Notes under the pieces: model-generated
What the model was told of the DNA's origin: nothing
Seen by the model: the letters and a program-made list of their open reading frames with translations, nothing else
Databases searched by the model: none
Assembly (NCBI GenBank): GCA_947632175.1
Contig: CANROC010000002.1
Coordinates: 124,001 to 188,000 of the forward strand
Reading direction: 5' to 3'
Origin: an uncultured Oscillospiraceae bacterium
GTDB lineage: Bacteria > Bacillota > Clostridia > Oscillospirales > Oscillospiraceae
Length of the DNA: 64,000 nucleotides
Made by a program: the position numbers and the translations under genes
In this document: positions 17,322-25,429 of the stretch, one piece after another
Numbering within the stretch: the first letter of the stretch is position 1
How the letters are laid out: the number at the start of each line of letters is the position of its first letter

Positions 17322-19350
17322 TGATGTTTACCAAGGTGTAGGTCCGGCTGCCGAGGCCGATCTCCTCGGCGTGCTCTAAGGTGTGGAGGCCCATCTGACG
17401 GTCGATGCGGTTCATGAGAGTCTCGCTGCCCTCGGCGGCTTTGCAAAGGTCGTAGGCCGCCTGGTCAATGGCCACGGGGTCCGTGGAGGCCAGGATGCCG
17501 ATGTCGTGGATGTCCGGCGCGGCGGGGTTGCCGTCACAGTCGCAGTCAATGGAGATGTTGTTGAGGACGCTGATGTAGATGATGCGCTCGCCGTTCCCAA
17601 GGTAATCCGAGACGGACTTGCCCGCCTCGGCCATGGACTCCGTGAATGCCGTCTGATCCCCGCCCCAGGGGGAGGTGTGGGATTTTCCGCCCGTGTGGAT
17701 GAGGCATTTGCCCTCCTTGGAGCCGAGGCCGATGGAGATGTTCTTGATGGCTCCGCCAAAACCCGCCATAGCGTGGCCCTTGAAGTGGGACAGCACCACA
17801 TAGGAGTCATAATTCCCGAAGTGAGAACCCACCAAATTGGTGGAGAGAACGGTTTCCGCGCCCTCGCCGTCCACGGGCAGCTCCATACTCCCTTCCGCGT
17901 CCAGGATGTCCACGTTGGCGATGGCCGTAAATCCGTGGTCCTCCGCCACCTGCATGTGCATGGCCGTCTCGGTGCGGGAGCCGCCGTAGGCGGTGTTGCA
18001 CTCCACGATGGTGCCGTTCACAGCCTTGACCACGCCCTCAATGAGCTCGGGGCGCAGATAGTTGCTGGCGGGGGGCTCGCCGGTGGAGAGCTTCACGGCC
18101 ACATTCCCGGTGGGCGTCCAGCCCAGGGCCTCAAAGACGGCCAGCATCCCCTCGGAGCTTATGTCCGTGGTGAAGTAGACGACGCTTCCGGTGATCTCCC
18201 CGCCGGAGGGCAGGTTCAGAGAGTTCACCCACTCGGTGACATCGTCCTCAGAGACATTGGAGGAGAACCTCCGGCCCTCCTGCCAGTCGCCCTCTCCGGC
18301 CATTGCCGCCAGATCCGTTCCGCTCTGGCCCATGCCGGAGCTGGAGGAGGTGCAGAAGGGGATGACGGTCTTGCCGGTGAAGTCGTTTGAGGTGATGAAC
18401 TCATTGACAGGCCACGCCGCGCCGCCCCACCAGATGGGGTAGCCCACAAAGACGGTGTCGTAGCTGTCCCAGTTGTCCGGAACGGCGCTCACAAGCTCCA
18501 CATCCCGGAGGCTCACGTCGTTGTGCTCCCGAGATACGCGGCTCTGGCTGTTGCTCCAGTTGAGATCAGCGGAGGTGTATGGCTCCACCGGCTCTAATTC
18601 AAAGATGTCCGCGTTCAGAGTGTCCGCGATGATTCGCGCCACGCGCTGGGTGTTGTCCGTGGCTGAATAGTACACAACTAAGGTGCCGCTCCCGGCGGGC
18701 TCAGTGGGCTCTTCCATCTTGTCCCGCAGGAACCGGGCCAAAATGGTGGCGGCCTGGGCGCGGGTCAGGCCGTCCTTGGGGGCGAAGCGGTTATTCTCCA
18801 CGCCGCTGACCACGTCGTTTTCCTTGGCCCAGGCCACGGCGGGCAGGGCGTAGGAGGCGATGCCGGCCTCATCCGCAAAGCCGGTGGCTGTCCCAACGTC
18901 GGGGCTGTCGGCATACCGCCAGAGGATGGTGACGGCCTGCTCGCGGGTCAGCTTGTCCTCCGGCCCGAAGTTCCCGTTGTCGTAGCCGTCCACAATATTG
19001 TTTTTCGCGGCCCAGGCAACAGCGTCGGAATACCACTGTCCCGCCGGCACATCCGGGAAGGAGGGCGCGTCCGTCACTGTGGGGGTATTTTCCACCCGGT
19101 GAAGCATCGTCACCAGCATAGCCCGCTCCATGGCCCCATCCGGGTCAAACTTGCCGTCTCCGACACCGCCCATAATGTTGTTTTCCGTGCACCAGAGGAC
19201 GTCGTCGGTGAACCACTCCCCATCCGGCACGTCGGAGTAGGGATTCTCCCCCGCCGCCTCCGCCGTCCCGGACCCCAGCGCCGTAAGGCCAATGTTGTAG
19301 ACCAGCACCAGCGCCAGAATAGCGCATCCGTATTTCAAAAGCCTTTTCAC
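17314..19350 (-). CDS. SLH-flavodoxin-DUF362 fusion protein, surface anchored
   Basis: 678 residues from a GTG at 19350, chosen because GGGAGGCG lies 7 nt upstream (an ATG at 19383 is possible but has no such site). Signal anchor at about 1-30. Three SLH domains follow (YSDVPDGEWFTDDVLW, FPDVPAGQWYSDAVAW, FADEAGIASYALPAVAW; about 35-215). A flavodoxin_4 domain spans about 222-385 (GTLVVYYSATDNTQRVARII, FVGYPIWWGGAAWPV). DUF362 fills about 400-670 (VLSHFKGHAMAGFGGAIKN, CDCDGNPAAPDIHDIGI). DUF362 proteins are often iron-sulfur linked. The combination puts a redox domain on the cell wall. An IS200-type remnant separates it from promoter B. Confidence 0.88.
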   Translation of the reverse strand: MKRLLKYGCAILALVLVYNIGLTALGSGTAEAAGENPYSDVPDGEWFTDDVLWCTENNIMGGVGDGKFDPDGAMERAMLVTMLHRVENTPTVTDAPSFPDVPAGQWYSDAVAWAAKNNIVDGYDNGNFGPEDKLTREQAVTILWRYADSPDVGTATGFADEAGIASYALPAVAWAKENDVVSGVENNRFAPKDGLTRAQAATILARFLRDKMEEPTEPAGSGTLVVYYSATDNTQRVARIIADTLNADIFELEPVEPYTSADLNWSNSQSRVSREHNDVSLRDVELVSAVPDNWDSYDTVFVGYPIWWGGAAWPVNEFITSNDFTGKTVIPFCTSSSSGMGQSGTDLAAMAGEGDWQEGRRFSSNVSEDDVTEWVNSLNLPSGGEITGSVVYFTTDISSEGMLAVFEALGWTPTGNVAVKLSTGEPPASNYLRPELIEGVVKAVNGTIVECNTAYGGSRTETAMHMQVAEDHGFTAIANVDILDAEGSMELPVDGEGAETVLSTNLVGSHFGNYDSYVVLSHFKGHAMAGFGGAIKNISIGLGSKEGKCLIHTGGKSHTSPWGGDQTAFTESMAEAGKSVSDYLGNGERIIYISVLNNISIDCDCDGNPAAPDIHDIGILASTDPVAIDQAAYDLCKAAEGSETLMNRIDRQMGLHTLEHAEEIGLGSRTYTLVNINA

Positions 19351-19379
19351 AGTTTTGCGCCTCCCTATATTGATAACAA

Positions 19380-20000
19380 TCATAACCCCCGGTAAACCGG
19401 GGGGTTGACTTACCCCTATAAGGGGTAAATGCAGGCTTAGCCCCTGGAAGGGGCTCTGAAAGTTTAGCACCGCATTACAATCTCAAGCCGCCGCTCACGT
19501 GCGGCTTTTTTCTTTGCTTACTTATTCTTGGCACCCGTAAACGGGTCCATGTACTCCTTGATGCTTATCTGGTCTGACGCGTAGTCCTCCTCCAACTGAT
19601 TCCTGATGTACTCCGCTATGACCTTTTTATTCCTTCCCACTGTGTCCACGTAGTACCCTCTGCACCAGAACGTCCTCTGTCCATACTTATATTTCAAATT
19701 CGCGTGCCGGTCGAAGATCATCAGACTGCTTTTCCCCTTGAGATATCCCATGAATTGTGATACACTTATGTGCGGTGGGATACTCACCAGCATGTGGACA
19801 CTGAGCTTCTTATCTCGTTATCTTTTTCTGCTTTCGTGAATTAGCCTCCTTGTATTTTTAGTAATGCGGCTGCCAAACCGTTACTATTATACTTGGAGGC
19901 TTAATTCCTCTCAATCACCTTTCGGGCTTGCATTAAGCTCGCCCATTTTGTCTTTGCTGAAGCTTTCTTCGCCCCCGGTAGAACCGGGGGTTGTATTGTT
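19380..20000 (-). mobile_element. IS200/IS605-type insertion remnant
   Basis: Near-identical subterminal hairpins in the same orientation mark both ends: CCCCCGGTAAACCGGGGG at about 19385-19402 and CCCCCGGTAGAACCGGGGG at about 19973-19991, each followed by TTG. Same-orientation end hairpins are typical of IS200/IS605 elements, which lack inverted repeats. Two more hairpins follow the first end (TTACCCCTATAAGGGGTAA and AGCCCCTGGAAGGGGCT). The interior contains a truncated tnpA. The element lies between LysR-type promoter B and the gene that promoter presumably drove. Exact ends are approximate. Confidence 0.72.
19518..19793 (-). pseudogene. tnpA: Truncated IS200 transposase TnpA
   Basis: The 91-residue frame matches the C-terminal part of the Y1 transposases: SVHMLVSIPPHISVSQFMGY (with the HxH-type metal site just before and at its start), FWCRGYYVDTVGRN, and the helix VIAEYIRNQ with the nucleophilic tyrosine. 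The normal N-terminal half (about 50 residues) is missing and a TAA stop lies a few codons upstream, so the gene is an internal deletion. Not expected to be active alone. Confidence 0.78.
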
Positions 20001-20016
20001 GCATAAATGCACCAAC

Positions 20017-20080
20017 AGAATAAACCAATCGGGACCCCGAGAGAAGTCCCGATTGGTTTATGAGTTATAACCTACGGTAA
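20017..20080 (-). promoter_or_regulatory. LysR-type promoter B (upstream of the IS remnant and SLH-flavodoxin-DUF362 gene)
   Basis: Minus strand. Dyad TTACCGTAGGTTA (20068-20080), GACTTC block, weak -35 TTCTCT (20040-20045) and -10 TATTCT (20017-20022). An inverted repeat (20021-20060) overlaps it as in copies A and C. The spacing is identical to the other three. It follows the CMD-cupin stop codon by 6 bp and reads into the insertion-element remnant. Confidence 0.72.
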
Positions 20081-20086
20081 GCAGTG

Positions 20087-20824
20087 TCAGGGGAGCAGAT
20101 TGTATTCCTTGTCTGTCACGGGCTCGCACCACTCGGTCCGGGTCTCCTCGCCGGGGACCTCGACGGCAAGGTGCTGGAACCAGCAGTCCTTCGCCGCGCC
20201 GTGCCAGTGCTTCACATTGGCGGGGATGTTCACCACATCTCCCGGATGGAGCTCCTGGGCTTCTTTCCCCTCCTCCTGATACCAGCCCCGGCCGGCCACG
20301 CAGATGAGCATCTGTCCGCCGCCGGTTTTGGCGTGGTGGATGTGCCAGTTATTGCGGCATCCGGGCTCAAAGGTCACGTTGAATACCGGAACCTGCGTGG
20401 TGGAAATGGGGGCAAGCCAGCTCTGCCCGATGAAATATTGGGCGAAGGCGTCATTTTTATGGCCCACGGGGAACACGGAAAGATCCTTGGCTGGAGCACC
20501 CTCCTCATCGCCGTAGACCTCCGCAATCACGGGAAACGTACTCCAGGCCTTGGGCCAGCCGCAGTAAAAGGCCAGCTGGGTGACGATCTCCACCGCCTCG
20601 GTCCTTGTCACGCCGTGTTCACGGCCCAAAACCAGGTGGCTCTTGAGCTGCGGGTATAGCCCCGCGGAGAACAGCGCCGCAATGGTGACCATGCTCCTGT
20701 CTCTGGGCGAAAGCTTATCCTCCCGAGACCACACCTCACCGAACAGCACGTCGTCGTTAAGTTCCGCGAATTTGGGAGCGAGAGTGCCGAGCGCGTCCCG
20801 TCCCGCCGTTTGTTTCTTTGCCAT
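20087..20824 (-). CDS. Carboxymuconolactone decarboxylase-cupin fusion protein
   Basis: 245 residues from the ATG at 20824, which has AAGGAGG at the right distance (a second ATG two codons earlier lies too close). Residues about 10-105 are a CMD domain (FGEVWSREDKLSPRDRSMVTIAAL..., TRTEAVEIVTQLAFYCGWPKAW), lacking an obvious CxxC redox pair. Residues about 140-245 are a cupin with metal-binding histidines (NNWHIHHAKTGGGQ and KHWHGA). Last gene of the operon running from 26563. A paralogue at 40178 lies in the TetR operon. Such fusions are common beside oxidoreductases, and the reaction is unproven. Confidence 0.88.
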   Translation of the reverse strand: MAKKQTAGRDALGTLAPKFAELNDDVLFGEVWSREDKLSPRDRSMVTIAALFSAGLYPQLKSHLVLGREHGVTRTEAVEIVTQLAFYCGWPKAWSTFPVIAEVYGDEEGAPAKDLSVFPVGHKNDAFAQYFIGQSWLAPISTTQVPVFNVTFEPGCRNNWHIHHAKTGGGQMLICVAGRGWYQEEGKEAQELHPGDVVNIPANVKHWHGAAKDCWFQHLAVEVPGEETRTEWCEPVTDKEYNLLP

Positions 20825-20836
20825 GTCCATTCCTCC

Positions 20837-21997
20837 TTATCTGCACTCCAGGAGAACCGCCAGCAGCTCGTCCCTGGTGAATTTCTTACAGCAGCCGCCC
20901 GTGAGGACGGTGGTGTCCGCGATGGACTTGAAGTCCGTGTCCGCCGGGATGTGCATCTCGGTGAAGGTGGTGGGCAGGCCCGCCTCCCTGATGAAGTCCG
21001 CAAGAGCGTCAATAAAAGCGTTTGCCAGCTCCGTCTCCGTCTTTCCGGCGGGGTCCACGCCCCAGACGTTGACGGCGAGACGCGCAAACTGGGGCGCGGC
21101 CTCCAGGAGCATGTGGCGGTATAGGACGGGGTGGATCACCGCCAGGCCCTGGCCGTGGTTGCAGTCGGTGTACGCCCCCAGCTGGTGCTCCAGCATGTGG
21201 GCCTGGAAGTCCGTGACCTTGCCGATCTTCAGCATCCCGTTCTCGCCCATGGCCGCCGCCCACACAAGCTCGCTCCGGGCCTTGATGTCCTGCGGGTCTT
21301 TCAGCGTCGCCCGGAGGTTGCGGATGATATTGCGCTGGCAGGCCTCGTTGATCTCGTCGGACAAGTTTGTCTCTCTCGGCGACCCCATATACGTCTCCAT
21401 GCAGTGGGAGAGGGCGTCAAAGGAGCCGGATATGACCTGGCCCATGGGCATGGTCATGGTGTAAGCCGGGTCGAGAATGGCGAAGTCGTAGAAGGCGCCC
21501 CACAGCGGGCCCTTGACCTTTTTCTCCTCATTGGTGATGACGGCGCCGTTGTTCATCTCCGCACCGGTGCCGAAGGCCGTCACCACGGCGCCCATGGGGA
21601 TAAATCCGGTGGGCGACCCGCGCAAAACCGTCTCAAGCTCCCAAAGGTCCTCCTCCGTCTTTGCTTGAGCGGACACAACTTTGCAGCAGTCGATGACGCT
21701 GCCGCCGCCCACGGCCAGAATGAAGTCGATATTGTTCTCCCTCGCCAGCCGCGCCCCCTCCTGCACCTTGGCGTAGGTGGGGTTGGACATGATGCCGGAA
21801 AACTCCGTGACAGTCTTCCCGGCGGCCTTGAGAATATCCATCAGTGCATCGTAGACGCCGTTTCGCTTGATGGACCCGCCGCCGTAGGCCAGCATCACGT
21901 TCTGCCCCACCTTGGCAAGTTCCGCTGGAAGGTTCTTTTCCGCCGCCTTCTCCCCGAAATAGACGGTAACGGGATAGCGGTATGTGAATGTGTTCAT
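20837..21997 (-). CDS. Iron-containing alcohol dehydrogenase (BDH/YqhD-like)
   Basis: 386 residues from the ATG at 21997 after GGAGGAAAAAG. NAD(P)-binding GGGSVIDCCKVVSA and metal-binding SGSFDALSHCMETY, HMLEHQLGAYTDCNHGQGLAV give the Asp/His ligand set of group III alcohol dehydrogenases, specifically the butanol dehydrogenase/YqhD type that reduces aldehydes with NADPH. Separated from the upstream EFR1 gene by 13 bp and from the downstream CMD-cupin gene by 12 bp. Probably detoxifies or ferments aldehydes in the same pathway as the aldo/keto reductases. Confidence 0.92.
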   Translation of the reverse strand: MNTFTYRYPVTVYFGEKAAEKNLPAELAKVGQNVMLAYGGGSIKRNGVYDALMDILKAAGKTVTEFSGIMSNPTYAKVQEGARLARENNIDFILAVGGGSVIDCCKVVSAQAKTEEDLWELETVLRGSPTGFIPMGAVVTAFGTGAEMNNGAVITNEEKKVKGPLWGAFYDFAILDPAYTMTMPMGQVISGSFDALSHCMETYMGSPRETNLSDEINEACQRNIIRNLRATLKDPQDIKARSELVWAAAMGENGMLKIGKVTDFQAHMLEHQLGAYTDCNHGQGLAVIHPVLYRHMLLEAAPQFARLAVNVWGVDPAGKTETELANAFIDALADFIREAGLPTTFTEMHIPADTDFKSIADTTVLTGGCCKKFTRDELLAVLLECR

Positions 21998-22010
21998 AAC
22001 TTTTTCCTCC

Positions 22011-22772
22011 TTATCTGGTGGATTTCGGATTATAGTACTGCCCGCGGCCAACGGTGGCCTTTGTGTAGGCGATGGCGTTTTTGGGGCAGACGTGCAGACA
22101 GCCCAGACACAGCGTGCAGCTCGCCTTGCTCCAATGGGGCCGCCCCTCGCTCAGTGTGATGGCCCCCAGGGGACATTGGGCCGCGCACTGGCCGCACCCC
22201 ACGCAACTGTCATTTACAGTGAAATTCTTCGTCCGGCTCGCCGATTTATATGCCTTTTTCATCATCAGGAGCATGGGCGCCGGCCACTCGCCCTTGACCC
22301 GGACGCGCTTCTTTTGGGAAATAGCCTCGATGATGCCGGGAAGCGCCTCGTCCGCCTTGTCCAAGGCCGACTGCACGTAGGTCTCATCGGTGAGGTCAAA
22401 GTTCGGCACCCAGTTGTCCACGGATTGCAGAAGGAAGTCCGCATCCTGCTCCCGGCCGGTCTTTCTGCGGAGAATCTTCGCCAGCTCCGCCGCCACGTTG
22501 CCGTAATGGAAACCGTAGGTGTCCACGGTGTAGACGTAGCTGCCCTCGTCAAGGCGCAGCTCCGCCTTTTCCAGAAACTCCGCCACAACGGACGGCAGAA
22601 CGCCGAAATAGGTGGGCAGGACAAAGCCAAGGGATTCGTCCTCGGCGGGCAGGATGCTGAAATTTTCGCTCTGCCAGGCATCCGTTATGGACATGACACG
22701 GTCGCCCGTCCTGGCCGCGATCCGTTCCGCCGCGTATTTGCAGTTGCCGGTGGATGAAAAATAGAGGATCAT
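22011..22772 (-). CDS. EFR1 family flavodoxin-ferredoxin protein
   Basis: 253 residues. An N-terminal flavodoxin domain (ILYFSSTGNCKYAAERIAAR, then VLPTYFGVLPSVVAEFL) is joined to a C-terminal 2[4Fe-4S] ferredoxin with two CxxCxxCxxxCP clusters (SCVGCGQCAAQCP and SCTLCLGCLHVCP). This is the EFR1 arrangement, a cytoplasmic electron carrier joining one-electron iron-sulfur and flavin chemistry. ATG at 22772 after GGGAGGG. Operon member between an aldo/keto reductase and the Fe-alcohol dehydrogenase. It could supply electrons to reductases of the cluster. Confidence 0.92.
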   Translation of the reverse strand: MILYFSSTGNCKYAAERIAARTGDRVMSITDAWQSENFSILPAEDESLGFVLPTYFGVLPSVVAEFLEKAELRLDEGSYVYTVDTYGFHYGNVAAELAKILRRKTGREQDADFLLQSVDNWVPNFDLTDETYVQSALDKADEALPGIIEAISQKKRVRVKGEWPAPMLLMMKKAYKSASRTKNFTVNDSCVGCGQCAAQCPLGAITLSEGRPHWSKASCTLCLGCLHVCPKNAIAYTKATVGRGQYYNPKSTR

Positions 22773-22793
22773 GCGGTGCCCTCCCTTTAAATT

Positions 22794-23642
22794 TTATCTG
22801 GCGAAGCGCCCGTGGAGCGCCCGGACAAAGTTCGGATCAAAATGGTCCACGATCTCGCTGTGCCCGATGTCCAGGGGCGCGATGGCCGCCATGTCCTCGT
22901 CCGTGAGCCGGAAATCCCAGATGTCCAGATTCTGCTCCATCCGTGCCCGGTGGGTGGACTTGGGAATCACCGTGACGCCCCGCTGGACGTTCCACCGCAG
23001 GGCTACCTGAGCGGCGGACTTGCCGTACTTGGCGCCGATCTCTGTCAGCACCGGGTGGGAGAATATCCCATGCTTCCCCTCGGCGAAGGGCCCCCAGGCC
23101 TCCGGCTGGACCTCGTATTCCTTCATAAGCTCCAGCGCCTTTGGCTGTTGGAAGAAAGGGTGAAGCTCCACCTGATTTACCGCCGGGACGATCTCCACCG
23201 TCTCGCAGAAGTCCGCCAGGACATGGGGGTAGAAGTTGCACACGCCGATGGCCCGGATGCGGCCCTCCTTGTACAGCTCCTCCAGCGCCCTCCAGGCCCC
23301 GTAGTAGTCGCCCATGGGCTGGTGCAGAAGATAGAGGTCCAGGTACTCAAGCCCCAGCTTCCGGCAGGAGTCCTCAAACGCCCGCTTGGCACCGTCATAG
23401 CTGGAGTCCGCCACCCACAGCTTGGTGGTGATAAACAGGTCCTCCCTGGCCACACCGCAGCTCCGTATGGCCGCGCCAACGGCCTCCTCGTTCCCATAAG
23501 ACGCCGCCGTGTCGATGAGCCGGTAGCCCACGTCGATGGCTTCCCGGACCGCCTGCTGACAAACCGCCGTGTCCCGCACCTGAAAGACCCCGAAGCCCTC
23601 CATGGGCATCTTCACGCCGTTATTGAGTATTGTGTATTCCAT
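22794..23642 (-). CDS. Aldo/keto reductase
   Basis: 282 residues. Tetrad residues lie in RLIDTAASYGNEEAVG (Asp, Tyr), FITTKLWVAD (Lys) and YLLHQPMGDYYG (His). The cofactor segment VIPKSTHRARMEQNLDIWDF is near the C-terminus. ATG at 23642 after GGAGGGACG. A 292-bp gap containing a MITE-like element separates it from the upstream SDR gene, but the orientation and tight spacing downstream keep it in the same operon. Cytoplasmic and NADPH-dependent by family. Confidence 0.93.
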   Translation of the reverse strand: MEYTILNNGVKMPMEGFGVFQVRDTAVCQQAVREAIDVGYRLIDTAASYGNEEAVGAAIRSCGVAREDLFITTKLWVADSSYDGAKRAFEDSCRKLGLEYLDLYLLHQPMGDYYGAWRALEELYKEGRIRAIGVCNFYPHVLADFCETVEIVPAVNQVELHPFFQQPKALELMKEYEVQPEAWGPFAEGKHGIFSHPVLTEIGAKYGKSAAQVALRWNVQRGVTVIPKSTHRARMEQNLDIWDFRLTDEDMAAIAPLDIGHSEIVDHFDPNFVRALHGRFAR

Positions 23643-23675
23643 ATTCGTCCCTCCTTATTTTGTTTTGCGCTTTTA

Positions 23676-23934
23676 TACTAATATCTATTAAAAGAAGACA
23701 CCGAGCGGCGAGGATTTTTTGCGTCAGGCAAGGAAGACGCCGCAGGGAATACCCATTGGTATTTCCAAGGCGGCTGACGCAACCGGGGGTCCCCGGCGGG
23801 CAAAGCCCGCTGGGGAGAGGAGGAGCCGAGCCAGCGCCTGAGGGCGACCAAAGGGAGCCCGAGGTAAAGCGGCTCGAGCGACGACGACGCGAAAAAGACC
23901 GTCGCAAATGTCTTATTTTAATTAGATATTAGTA
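23676..23934. repeat. MITE-like element with 25-bp terminal inverted repeats
   Basis: TACTAATATCTATTAAAA at 23676-23693 continues to AGACA at 23700 and is matched in inverted orientation by 23909-23934 (one indel, one or two mismatches). The 259-bp interior is GC-rich, has no plausible gene, and contains a second inverted repeat TTGCGTCAG (23719-23727) / CTGACGCAA (23774-23782) and a palindrome around 23798-23815. It abuts the SDR stop codon. It fills the only large gap in the operon. Confidence 0.7.
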
Positions 23935-24690
23935 TTAAGCCGCGCCCTGACCGCCATCCACGGCGTAGACAGCGCCGCTGACGTAGCTCGCCTCATCGGA
24001 CGCCAGGAACGCCGCCACGCTGGCGATCTCCTCGGGCGCGCCGAACCGTCCGCAGGGAATGGTCGCCGCGATGCCCTCCTCGTGGGCCTTCGCCGCCTCG
24101 TCGGAGAGATTGGTGACGTTCCAGATATCGGTGCGGATCGCGCCGGGAGCGATGGCGTTGACCCGCACGCCGTCCGGGGCCAGCTCCAGCGCCCAGCAGC
24201 GGGTGAAATTCTCCACCGCCGCCTTGGCGCCCACGTACATGGACAGATTTGGCGCGCGGTGTGTCGCTCCCACCGTGGAAATGTTGATGATGTTTCCCTT
24301 CGCGTTCAGAATGAGCGGCAGCGACTGGATCGTCACATCCACCAGCGCCCGCACATCGAGGTCAAAGGCCCTGTCGTAGTCGGCCAGGGTAATCTCCTTG
24401 AGCGGCTGGACAGGACACCAGCCCGCGTTGTTCACAAGAATATCCAGTTTCTCCCCGTATTTTTCTTTCATCGTGTCGATCACTTTTTCGACCTGCCCGG
24501 TTTTGGTGATGTCCGCCGCCACATAGGAGATTTTTTCATCTGCTTGCGCGGTCTCCTGAAGGGCGCTTTCACGCCTGCCGACGATCATCACATGAGCGCC
24601 CTCTTTGGCGAACCTGATTGCCATGGCGCGTCCGATGCCCGAACCGCCGCCGGTAATCAGCGCAACTTTACCTTCTAATTTTTTGCTCAT
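23935..24690 (-). CDS. SDR family oxidoreductase
   Basis: 251 residues. Classical short-chain dehydrogenase: cofactor motif LITGGGSGIGRAMA at about 11-24, NNAG (VNNAGWCPV), a serine in NIISTVGA, the catalytic MYVGAK (Tyr and Lys) and a C-terminal YVSGAVYAVDGGQ. ATG after AGGAGGAAAAG. The gene ends exactly at the MITE-like element. Substrate unknown. Third gene of the LysR-type promoter C operon. Confidence 0.93.
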   Translation of the reverse strand: MSKKLEGKVALITGGGSGIGRAMAIRFAKEGAHVMIVGRRESALQETAQADEKISYVAADITKTGQVEKVIDTMKEKYGEKLDILVNNAGWCPVQPLKEITLADYDRAFDLDVRALVDVTIQSLPLILNAKGNIINISTVGATHRAPNLSMYVGAKAAVENFTRCWALELAPDGVRVNAIAPGAIRTDIWNVTNLSDEAAKAHEEGIAATIPCGRFGAPEEIASVAAFLASDEASYVSGAVYAVDGGQGAA

Positions 24691-24705
24691 TTTCTTTTCC
24701 TCCTA

Positions 24706-25419
24706 TTATTTTAATATGTACCTGAGCCACAGAGTATCGTTTTCGATGACCTCCACCGCCTTCAGGGAAAACGCCTTGGGAATCACCGGCGACAGCTTAC
24801 CCGCCTCAAAAAGGGATGCGGCCTCGCTGTCTCCGTCCGCCGCTGGGACCAGGACGACGCTGAGCTCGTCCACGAGGCCCTGGGCGGCGAAGGCCCAGTT
24901 GGTGATGCCGCCGCCCGCCAAAAGGACGCTTTCAATCCCGAAGAGTTCCTTCAGCTTATGAAGCAGCAACCCGCAGTCGATCTGCCGCTTACCGGCAAAG
25001 ACATAGGAGACACCCAGGTTTTTAAGGTAGGCGATGTAGCTCGCGGACGCCCGCTCCGTCAGCGCCTCGATGACGTGGGCCTTGGGGCGGCCCTTTTTCT
25101 CCACATAGTTTCCGCTCCATTTAAGCGTCCCCTCCGGGTCCATAGCGACGATGAAGTTTTCCGCGCCGCGTTCGCCCACATAGTCTTTTCGGGGGACGCT
25201 CTCCCCCTTATCGGGAGGATCGGAGACAAAAACAGTCCCGTCCGCGTACCCCTCCGCCACCGTGGTGGTCCCGTAAATGGTGGCGGGACAGCCGTAAAAC
25301 CCGCGCAACTCCCCATATTTCCGAAGTCCCGGCCGCGTCTCCGGCAGAGCGAAATACCGCCCGTCGATTTTCCCGTCCAGGGACATCAGCATGTGACAAA
25401 TCACTCTCGGCCTGTCCAT
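24706..25419 (-). CDS. RibD C-terminal domain (dihydrofolate reductase-like) protein
   Basis: 237 residues from the ATG at 25419 after AAGGAGGAAG. The RibD_C reductase fold shows MLMSLDGKIDGRYFALPE at the N-terminus, and VLLAGGGITNWAFAAQGLVDEL and ENDTLWLRYILK near the C-terminus. RibD_C proteins reduce pyrimidine intermediates in riboflavin synthesis or other carbonyl/imine substrates with NADPH. Without a deaminase half or riboflavin genes nearby, a stand-alone reductase is more likely. Starts 10 bp after the lipoprotein aldo/keto reductase and precedes the SDR by 15 bp. Confidence 0.85.
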   Translation of the reverse strand: MDRPRVICHMLMSLDGKIDGRYFALPETRPGLRKYGELRGFYGCPATIYGTTTVAEGYADGTVFVSDPPDKGESVPRKDYVGERGAENFIVAMDPEGTLKWSGNYVEKKGRPKAHVIEALTERASASYIAYLKNLGVSYVFAGKRQIDCGLLLHKLKELFGIESVLLAGGGITNWAFAAQGLVDELSVVLVPAADGDSEAASLFEAGKLSPVIPKAFSLKAVEVIENDTLWLRYILK

Positions 25420-25429
25420 AGCTTCCTCC

